Part shown: in pieces, positions 6,657-14,000 of the stretch | Layout: each line of letters begins with the position of its first letter | How positions within the stretch are numbered: position 1 is the stretch's first letter | Assembly: GCA_964496595.1 (NCBI GenBank) | Contig: CAZCAI010000090.1 | Coordinates: 1 to 19,719 of the forward strand | DNA: 19,719 bases | Reading direction: 5' to 3' | Source of the DNA: JAAAOZ01 sp964496595 | Lineage (GTDB): Bacteria; Chloroflexota; Anaerolineae; B4-G1; SLSP01 | The notes under the pieces: generated by a model | Databases searched by the model: none | The model's input: the letters and a program-made list of their open reading frames with translations, nothing else | Told to the model about the DNA's origin: nothing | Translations under genes and position numbers: made by a program

Positions 6657-6820
6657 GACAGTCCGGGATCACCCAACATTTCACCCAAAAACCAATAAGA
6701 GCCAATAACGTTATCTATTTCTTAAAAGGAACAGAAACGCTGGCCCGCAGGGTCGCGTTGTATGGTCGATTCAGGAAAGATGCAAATAACGTTGGACTTG
6801 GACAATGAAGTGAGGCAGCT

Positions 6821-9800
6821 ATGACAACAACAGAACGCACACCTGTGCATTTAATTCGCACCATGATCGTCAAAGATCGGGATCGACGCCGACAGAAGAG
6901 CCGCACCGGCATCAATTTAGCGTTGCGGATTGTGGGCATCGTTACGCTGGTGATGTTCATCGCGATGACCATTCTCGTCGGCGCGAGCGTTGGCACAGCA
7001 GCCGGCGCCTACTCGCTCATCACGGAGAACCTCCCCACCCCGGAGGATGTGGCGACGAAGAGCGTGGAGACCTTCGAGACGACGAAGATCTACGCCTGGG
7101 GCGAAGACGCTAACGGCGACGGCCAGCGCGAGACGGAGTTAATCTACGAGATGATCGATCCGAACGCGGGCGACCGCAGTTGGGTAACTCTCTCCTCGAT
7201 GCCAGAGTATGTGGTTTGCGGGACCGTCGCGATGGAGGATAAGCGCTTCTGGGAGAATCCGGGCTTCGATATCCGCGGTATCTCACGCGCTTTCATCAGC
7301 AACTTGCAGGGCGAAAGCATCCAGGGCGGCTCGTCGATCACGCAGCAGGTCGTGAAGAACTCCGTGATCCCCCTGGAAGAGCGCTTTGAGAAAAAATACA
7401 CACGGAAGATCAAAGAGGTGCTGATCTCCATAGAGTTAACGCGCCTCTACGAGAAGGAAGAGATCTTGGAATGGTACATCAACACCAATCTCTACGGGAA
7501 CCTCGCCTACGGCATCGATGCTGCCGCGCGCGTTTACTTTGATAAATCGGTGGACGAGTTGACGCTCTCTGAGGCCGCTACCTTGATCGCGATCCCGCAA
7601 TATCCCCTCCTCAATCCATTCGATGCGCCGGAGGATGCGCGCAAGCGTAAGGAAATTGTCCTCCGCCGGATGGTTGAAGAGGGTTGCATCACCAGCGCCC
7701 AGGCCGAGCAGGCCGAAAATGAGCCTTGGAATCTCGCCGAGTCCTCGCAGCGCTTCGACATCCAAGCGCCGCACTTCTCGATGTACGTGCGCAATGAGTT
7801 GGAAGAGATGTTCGGGGCGCAGATGGTCGCGGGCGGCGGACTGCGGGTCTACACCACATTAGATCTGACGTTGCATCGCCAGGCGGAATGCGCCACCCAA
7901 ACTTACCTCCGCATTCTTTCCGGCGAAGATCCAGCGACGGTGATCCCAGAAGAGGTAGCCAGGGGCTGCGAGGCCGCGCAGTACATTCCCGATGTGCCCA
8001 GCAATCGCATCGGCAACGATTACAACGTCAAAAATGCAGCGACGATAGTTCTCCGGCCCACGACCGGCGAGATCCTGGCCATGGTCGGCAGCGCGGACTA
8101 CTGGAACGAGGAGATCGACGGGAAATTCAACTACGCGGTGGATGGCCTGCGCCAGCCCGGCTCATCGTTCAAGCCGTTCACCTACGTGACGCTGCTCTCG
8201 CAGGGCTACAACGCCGCGCAGATGTTCTTAGACGTGCGCCAGGCCTTCGAGCAGGGGCCGGGGATGGCGCCCTACGTGCCGGAGAACTACACCCGCAAAT
8301 ATCACGGGCCAGTCAGCCTGCGCGGCGCGCTGGCCCGCTCGCTCAACATTCCCGCCGTGGAAGCGATGTCTATGGCCGGCATCGATGATGTGATCCGCAC
8401 AGCGCACAGCATGGGCATCAACACCATAGATCGCGGTCTGCAAGATTACGGCCTGAGCCTATCGCTGGGCAGCGGTGAAGTCTATGCCATCGATATGGCC
8501 TATGCCTTCAGCGTCTTCGCTAACAACGGCGTGATGTTGGGCAAGCCAATTCCCGAGAACGCGCAGCGGCCTGGATTCCGCGAGTTGGATCCGGTGGCGA
8601 TTCTGCGCGTGGAAGATCGCAAAGGCAATGTACTTTACCAATATGATCAGCCCGATTCACGGCGCGTCTTAGACGAGCGCCTCGCCTATCTCATCACCAA
8701 CATCCTCTCCGACCGTCAGGCGCGGCTCCCGGCCTTCGGCCGGCCCAACGCCCTGGAGCTGGCGAACGAGCGTCCGGCCGCCGCGAAGACCGGCACGACA
8801 AATAACTTCTCCGATAACTGGACGGTCGGATTCACGCCGCAGTATGTCACAGCGGTATGGATGGGCAACAAGGACCCCGACGATTATATGATCAACACGC
8901 CGGGGGCGCGCGGCGCGGCGTATGTCTGGCACGCGGTGATGGAATACGCGCATTTAGGCGAACCCATCGTCAACTTTGAGCGACCGGAGGGGCTGCAGGA
9001 GGTGACGGTCTGTTCTGTCTCCGGCAAATTGCCCAACGGCAACTGCCCGGTTCGCACAGAGTTGATGATTCCCGGCACGGAGCCGACAGATAAAGATACC
9101 ATCCACCAGGGCTTCTTAGTCAATCGCGAGACGGGCAAGCTGGCGACGATCTACACGCCGCCGGATCTGGTGGAGGAGAAGGTCTACATGGTGCTCCCGC
9201 CGGAAACGGAGGAGTGGATTCAGAGCCTGTCGGAAGATCAGCGCCCGCAGATCCCGCCCACGGAATACGATACGATCTACGGCCCCAACCAATCGCAGGC
9301 TGAGGTATCGATTACCTCGCCGGTGGCCTATTCTTACATCAGGGATATCGTGCCCATCGAGGGCAACGCGCGCGGCGGGAACTTCGCCTTCTATCGCCTC
9401 GTCTTTGGGCGCGGCCTCAATCCCACAGAGTGGATGCAGATCGGGCCGGATCACGGCAATCAGGTGGAGAACAATCTGCTGGAGAACTTCGATACCAGCA
9501 CCTTGGAAAGCGGCCTGTATACACTGCAACTTCAGGTCGTAGGGCACGATCAGAACGTCCGCCAGGCGACGATCCAGGTAACGGTGGATAACGAGCCGCC
9601 GAAGGTGGACTTGACCTATCCGACGGAAGGCTCCGAGTACGAGTACGGCTTCGACGAATGGGTCAACATCAACGCCGAGGTACAGGACGACTACGCCACG
9701 GACCGCGTGGAATTCTACAAGGGCGATGAAGAAGAGCCGTTCAATGTGCGCACCGTGTCGCCTTACAACATCAACTGGACGTTGGGGCCACCCGGTACCT

Positions 9801-9901
9801 ACACCTTCCGCGTCATCGCCTACGACGCCGCGGGCAATCAGGCCGAGGCCGGCCCGGTGAAGATTCACGTGGTGCCCAGAGAGCAGAACGAGAATCCGTG
9901 A
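6821..9901 (+). CDS. Class A penicillin-binding protein with Ig-like C-terminus
   Basis: This bifunctional peptidoglycan synthase polymerises glycan strands and cross-links stem peptides outside the membrane. Domains in order: a short basic cytoplasmic tail, a membrane anchor (about residues 34-64), a GT51 glycosyltransferase with EDKRFW at 139-144 (Glu139 likely catalytic) and GGSSITQQ at 169-176, and a transpeptidase with SSFK at 448-451 (active Ser448), SLN at 507-509 and KTGT at 656-659. All catalytic motifs are intact. From about 825 to the end there are two Ig-like beta domains (one with ITSPVAYSYI, one with NEPPKVDLTYPTEGSEY), which recalls PBP1C-like proteins. The 1026-residue length reflects this extension. 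The ATG at 6821 has TGAGG upstream. The gene is divergent from ffh, lies beyond the MITE-like element, and is ended by a strong terminator. Confidence 0.95.
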   Translation: MTTTERTPVHLIRTMIVKDRDRRRQKSRTGINLALRIVGIVTLVMFIAMTILVGASVGTAAGAYSLITENLPTPEDVATKSVETFETTKIYAWGEDANGDGQRETELIYEMIDPNAGDRSWVTLSSMPEYVVCGTVAMEDKRFWENPGFDIRGISRAFISNLQGESIQGGSSITQQVVKNSVIPLEERFEKKYTRKIKEVLISIELTRLYEKEEILEWYINTNLYGNLAYGIDAAARVYFDKSVDELTLSEAATLIAIPQYPLLNPFDAPEDARKRKEIVLRRMVEEGCITSAQAEQAENEPWNLAESSQRFDIQAPHFSMYVRNELEEMFGAQMVAGGGLRVYTTLDLTLHRQAECATQTYLRILSGEDPATVIPEEVARGCEAAQYIPDVPSNRIGNDYNVKNAATIVLRPTTGEILAMVGSADYWNEEIDGKFNYAVDGLRQPGSSFKPFTYVTLLSQGYNAAQMFLDVRQAFEQGPGMAPYVPENYTRKYHGPVSLRGALARSLNIPAVEAMSMAGIDDVIRTAHSMGINTIDRGLQDYGLSLSLGSGEVYAIDMAYAFSVFANNGVMLGKPIPENAQRPGFRELDPVAILRVEDRKGNVLYQYDQPDSRRVLDERLAYLITNILSDRQARLPAFGRPNALELANERPAAAKTGTTNNFSDNWTVGFTPQYVTAVWMGNKDPDDYMINTPGARGAAYVWHAVMEYAHLGEPIVNFERPEGLQEVTVCSVSGKLPNGNCPVRTELMIPGTEPTDKDTIHQGFLVNRETGKLATIYTPPDLVEEKVYMVLPPETEEWIQSLSEDQRPQIPPTEYDTIYGPNQSQAEVSITSPVAYSYIRDIVPIEGNARGGNFAFYRLVFGRGLNPTEWMQIGPDHGNQVENNLLENFDTSTLESGLYTLQLQVVGHDQNVRQATIQVTVDNEPPKVDLTYPTEGSEYEYGFDEWVNINAEVQDDYATDRVEFYKGDEEEPFNVRTVSPYNINWTLGPPGTYTFRVIAYDAAGNQAEAGPVKIHVVPREQNENP

Positions 9902-9937
9902 CGATTTGAGCCTCTCGAAATCCAAGAGATAGCGCGC

Positions 9938-9975
9938 CTGGGAGCAGCGACGATGCTGCTCCCAGTTGCTTTTTC
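9938..9975 (+). terminator. Intrinsic terminator after the penicillin-binding protein gene
   Basis: CTGGGAGCAGC (9938-9948) and GCTGCTCCCAG (9955-9965) form a perfect 11-bp stem with loop GACGAT, followed by TTGCTTTTTC. It lies 36 bp after the stop codon and is the clearest terminator in the window. Confidence 0.9.
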
Positions 9976-10007
9976 TCATAATAACGCGGCGGAGGGCCAA
10001 TCGGGGG

Positions 10008-10035
10008 TTGGGATTTTGGCAACCTCTGCTAAACT
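10008..10035 (+). promoter_or_regulatory. Probable promoter of the radical-SAM activase gene
   Basis: TTGGGA (10008-10013) and TAAACT (10030-10035) are 16 bp apart, and a TG one base before the -10 gives an extended -10 element. It lies just after the terminator and about 37 nt before the start codon when the start point is taken near 10042. Confidence 0.45.
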
Positions 10036-10078
10036 GTGAGTGAGACGACTAGAGAAAGCTTCAGGGAGGAGGAAGATG

Positions 10079-10795
10079 ATGCAACTCAAGGGCTGGCAAC
10101 GCACCTCATTGATCGATTTTCCAGGACACATCGCGACAGTGCTCTTCACCGGCGGATGCAACTTCCGCTGCCCGATGTGCCACAACGCCGATCTGGTGCT
10201 GCGACCGGACTCGCTTCCCGCCATCCCGACGGCGCAGGTGATGAAGCATCTGGAGCAGCGCGCGGGGGTGATCACCGGCGGCGTCATCACCGGCGGCGAA
10301 CCGACCCTACAACCGGATCTGGCGGATCTCATTTCCCAACTCAAGCACAACCACGCTGGCATAGCGATCAAATTAGATACCAATGGCTATCGTCCAGATG
10401 TGCTCGCCGCGTTGCTAGACGAGGGGTTCGTCGACTACATCGCGATGGACGTGAAAGCCCCGCCGGAAAAGTACGCTCAACTCGCCGGGGGCGAGCGCCT
10501 CCGCTTCGATTTTGACATGACGCGCATCGAGCGCAGCATCAGCTTGATTCGGGAAAGCGGTCGCCCCTACGAATTCCGCACGACCGTCGTTCCCGGCCTG
10601 CTGACCGCCGCCGACATCGAGGCCATCGCGCGCTGGATCGACGGCGCGGAGATCTACATCTTGCAACAGTTTCGCGCGCCCGGCGCTTTGGATCCCGCCC
10701 TGGCGGAGATCGCGCCCTATCCCACCGCCGAGTTAGCCGCGATGGCCGAGCGCGCCCGGCGCTGGCTCCCGACGGTGAAGCTGCGCGGGGAGTGA
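10079..10795 (+). CDS. Radical SAM, anaerobic RNR-activating protein-like
   Basis: This is a 238-residue radical SAM enzyme. The 4Fe-4S ligands are in CNFRCPMC (CxxxCxxC), followed by GGVITGGEPTLQPDL, the glycine-rich SAM-binding region. The opening MQLKGWQRTSLIDFPG is typical of the NrdG-like family annotated as anaerobic ribonucleoside-triphosphate reductase activating proteins, which generate the glycyl radical of NrdD. I chose the second ATG of ATGATG (10079) because GGAGGAGG ends 6 bp before it; the GTG at 10040 would put the ribosome-binding site inside the gene. No nrdD is in view, so another glycyl-radical or radical-SAM role is possible. It stands alone between two envelope-protein genes, with its own promoter and after a terminator. 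Confidence 0.88.
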   Translation: MQLKGWQRTSLIDFPGHIATVLFTGGCNFRCPMCHNADLVLRPDSLPAIPTAQVMKHLEQRAGVITGGVITGGEPTLQPDLADLISQLKHNHAGIAIKLDTNGYRPDVLAALLDEGFVDYIAMDVKAPPEKYAQLAGGERLRFDFDMTRIERSISLIRESGRPYEFRTTVVPGLLTAADIEAIARWIDGAEIYILQQFRAPGALDPALAEIAPYPTAELAAMAERARRWLPTVKLRGE

Positions 10796-10806
10796 ATCAT
10801 TTAACT

Positions 10807-10834
10807 GTAGCGACGCGAGATTTTGCGTCTCTAC
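10807..10834. repeat. 28-bp imperfect palindrome GTAGNGACGC...GCGTCTCTAC
   Basis: GTAGCGACGC at the left end pairs with GCGTCTCTAC at the right end with one mismatch, with an AT-rich centre. Palindromes of the form GTAGAGACGC...GCGTCTCTAC are a familiar interspersed intergenic repeat in several bacterial groups; that comparison is from memory. It lies 11 bp after the activase stop codon, but there is no U-tract, so it is a poor terminator. Confidence 0.6.
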
Positions 10835-10966
10835 CGGAAGGTTTAGAAAGTGGGTCTTTTGGATTTTGCCGGGCAACCCCCTCATTAGCCCTAAAAGCAG
10901 CCAAGAATTGCGTGTTGGTGGGGATCACAGACCTTTTTCGCGTCGTTACGGGGTTGTGGGTGGGAG

Positions 10967-10975
10967 TGATATGAT
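10967..10975 (+). promoter_or_regulatory. Extended -10 promoter of the alpha-2-macroglobulin gene
   Basis: TGATATGAT matches the extended -10 pattern TGnTATAAT with one mismatch. No good -35 box is present (TTACGG is 18 bp upstream), which is common with extended -10 promoters. The start point would be near 10982, about 43 nt before the ATG at 11025. Confidence 0.5.
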
Positions 10976-11024
10976 TGCACCCGGCGAATTCCCGAAGAGC
11001 CTAGAAAGTAAAGGCAGATAGGAG

Positions 11025-14000
11025 ATGACTCGTAGAACCTGGCTCATCCTCATAACATGCGGCCTCGCCGTGATGGGCGGCCTCTTCGGGCTGACGCGCT
11101 ACTACATCAATTTGCCCGATCATCTCGCGCAACAGGAGACGATTGTGCTGGGCCAACAGCGGCTGATCCCCGGCGCCCAGGCCGTGCTGCGCGTGGTCGT
11201 GCGCGACAGCCGCGATGCCACGCCGCTCTCCAACGCCACGGTCAGCGTGCTGATGCACCCCCCAGACAACGACCGGGCGATCCCGCTTTTTAATGGGCGG
11301 ACGGACGCCGACGGCAACATCGATGTGACGTTCACCGTGCCGGAGAACGCCGCCCCAGAACAGATCTTACTCATCGAGACCCGCTCTGAACTCGGCGCGG
11401 ATACTCTGGAACATCCGGTGACCGTTCAACCTGATTATCGCATCCACCTGACGACCGACAAATCGCGCTACCAACCCGGCGATATGATCCACATCCGCAC
11501 GCTGGCGCTCAGCGCCTTCGAGCGCCGCCCGGCGGCCGAGCAGCGGATGCGCATCACCGTGACCGATGCGCGGGGCAACATCGTCTTCCGCCAGAGACGA
11601 ACCGCCTCGCAATACGGCGTGGCGGCCGCCGATTTCCAACTCGCCGATGCGGTGAATAGCGGCCCCTACCGCGTGACCGCCGCACTGGATGAGACGGTGG
11701 CGCAGAAAACGATCACCATCCTGGCAGCCGACGCACAGCCGACTTCTCCATCCGCCGCCCTCTCGACCTTCGACATCACGATGACCACTGAGCGCGACTT
11801 TTACCGGCCCGGCGAGCGCGTCGTAGGGACGCTGCACGCCGACTATCCCTTCGGCAAGCCCGTCGCCAACGGCGCTGTGAGGATGATTGGCGCGGCCGAA
11901 CCGCTCATCTCCGAGTCTCCCGCCGCCCTCCAACTCGCAGGCCAGACCGACGCCAGCGGCAACTTCGATTTCGCCTTCGATCTGCCCGCCGCTGAAACGC
12001 TGATGGGACTCGCCCCAGACCACAGTCAATTTTACATCGAGGCTCATGTCTCCGACACCGCCCCTCACACACAGACCCACCGGCTCTCCCTGTCGCTAGC
12101 GGAGCAGGCGCTGATCATCGAGGCGATGCCAGAAAGCGGGCAATTCCATCCCGGCGTCGAAAACATCCTCTACGTACTGACCAGCCGCCCCGACGGCGCG
12201 CCCATCCCGGCCAACTTAACGGTGCGCATCGCCGCCGACGAGATGTTCACGACGAAGACCGATCCCTACGGCCTGGCCGAGATCCGCTTCACGCCCCAGA
12301 CGCCAAATCTCAACCTGATCATTGAGGCCGAGACGCCCGAGGGCGCGACGGCCCGGCGCGCATTCGATTTTACGGGCGCAGCAACCGAAGAGGCAGCAAC
12401 CGAAGAGAGTGTACTGCTTCGCCCCGACGCGCCGCTCTACCGCGTAGGCGACACGATGCGCCTGACGATCCTCGCCTCCGAGCCGACGGGCGTCGTCTAT
12501 CTCGATATCGTCCGTGAGGGGCAAGCAGCAACGCCTGCGTGGAACAGCCGGGCCGTCCCCATTGTCAACGGCCAAGCCGAGATGAACATCGACCTCCCGG
12601 CTGATCTCTTCGGGATACTACACCTCCACGCCTACAAAATCCTCCGCTCCGGCGATACAGTGCATGACACGCGCCGGGTCGTAGTCGAAGCGCGCCACGA
12701 TCTGAATGTGGCGCTCACGCCCGGCGCCGGCGCCTATCGCCCCGGCGATACAGCAACGCTCCATCTCCACGTCACCGACGCGGAGGGCGCGGGGCTGCCG
12801 ACCGAGCTGGGCATCGCCGTCATCGCCGAAACCAATTTCACCGCAGCCGAGTATCATCCGGAGTTTGCCGAACTCACTTTCCTGCTGGGAGAGGATCTGC
12901 TCTCGCCCCGCTACCAATTGGATGGCCTGGGTCTGCCCGATATGATCGGGGCGGCCCCGGCGGATGCACCGGCCCTGCGCAAAGCACAGGCCGGCGTCGC
13001 CACAGCATCGCTCGCCGCCGGCGCGCCCGCTCCGGCCCCCTTCACCCTCCGCGTCGACACCCACGCCGAAGCGATGGCGCGCGCGCGCGCGCGTCAAACC
13101 GAAAGCTTAGCCAGCATATCGCAGGCGCTCACCGCGCTCCTCCTGCTGACGCCCGTGATCATCCTGGCCGTGAACGGCGTCGCGATGTGGAGAACGGCCT
13201 CCGCGCCCCGGCAGTTCTGGCGGCGGATGGGCCTGGCCGGGGGAGCGGTGCTGGTGATCCATCTGGCGCTCACATCGCTGCCGGCGACCCCAGCCGTCGC
13301 CGACGGCGCGCTCGCGCTTCTCACGCTCTGCGGCGGGAGCGGCTTCATCGCCGCGCTGATCTTCGCCGTGCGGGAGCAAGATCGCGCGCTCGTTCTCACC
13401 CTGGGCCTGATTCTCTGCTGTGGCTTTATCGCGGGGGATCTGCCAGTCATATCGAGGCACATCAGCGACGGGGCGGCCATCACCTGGATCACGCCGATGG
13501 CGCTGGCGTTACTCTCAACCAGCCTCCTGCTGCGCGCTGTGGATTTCATCTTCGCCCATAAACTGCGGCGCGCCACAGCGCTCATCGCCGTGACGCTCTT
13601 CCTCCTGATCGGCGCGCCGGCCCTCATCAACCAGAGCAGCGCGGCATGGCGGCCCGCCGCCGCGCCCCACAGCACGGCCCCATCCCCCACAGCGGCGACC
13701 GAGACGGCGGAGAGCAAAGCGCTGCCCAGCCCCGGCCAAACCGCCTCAGAGCGAGACGCCCCGAGGCTATCGTCCTGGCCCCCGGCGACCGATACGCTGC
13801 TCTGGCTGCCCAACGCGGTCACGAACGAGAGCGGCGCGTTGCAGGTGGATTTCCCCGTCGCCGACAGCATCACCACGTGGCGCGTAGCGGCGCTGGCCTC
13901 CGCGCAGGATGGCCGCCTGGGCAGCGCGACCTCGGAGTTGCGCGTCTTCCAGGATTTCTTCATCCACGTGGATCTGCCGCCCGCGCTCACCGTCGGCGAT

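Larger units (their letters stand above)
6466..6703. mobile_element. 238-bp MITE-like non-coding element
   Basis: The 25-bp ends are imperfect inverted repeats: the left end (6466-6490) and the complement of the right end (6679-6703) match at 20 of 25 positions. Both begin GGCTC and end TTGGGTGAAA. The nine bases AATAACGTT occur directly outside both ends in the same orientation (6457-6465 and 6704-6712), as expected for a target-site duplication. The inside has no credible gene and is full of short hairpins. It is too small to encode a transposase, so it would be a non-autonomous element moved by a transposase elsewhere. A 9-bp duplication is known for several DDE families, including IS4-like ones; I cannot name the family. 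The parent element is not in the window. Confidence 0.7.

Noticed and set aside
6505..6705. 66-codon minus-strand frame inside the MITE-like element
   Set aside because: It is formed by the hairpin-rich interior and part of the right terminal repeat; there is no ribosome-binding site or transposase feature.
9116..10000. Open frame antisense to the end of the penicillin-binding protein gene
   Set aside because: It runs across a strong plus-strand terminator and over the Ig-like domains; no motif or ribosome-binding site was seen.
10040..10078. Upstream GTG start for the radical-SAM gene
   Set aside because: It would place the GGAGGAGG ribosome-binding site inside the gene and add residues not seen in the family.
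11025..11063. Lipoprotein signal at the macroglobulin N-terminus (LITC)
   Set aside because: Thr directly before Cys does not fit the usual lipobox (Gly, Ala or Ser), and the hydrophobic stretch continues past the Cys, so a plain membrane anchor is more likely.
13094..13990. 298-codon open frame antisense to the macroglobulin membrane bundle
   Set aside because: No family feature; the plus strand frame is continuous and contains recognisable domains on both sides.
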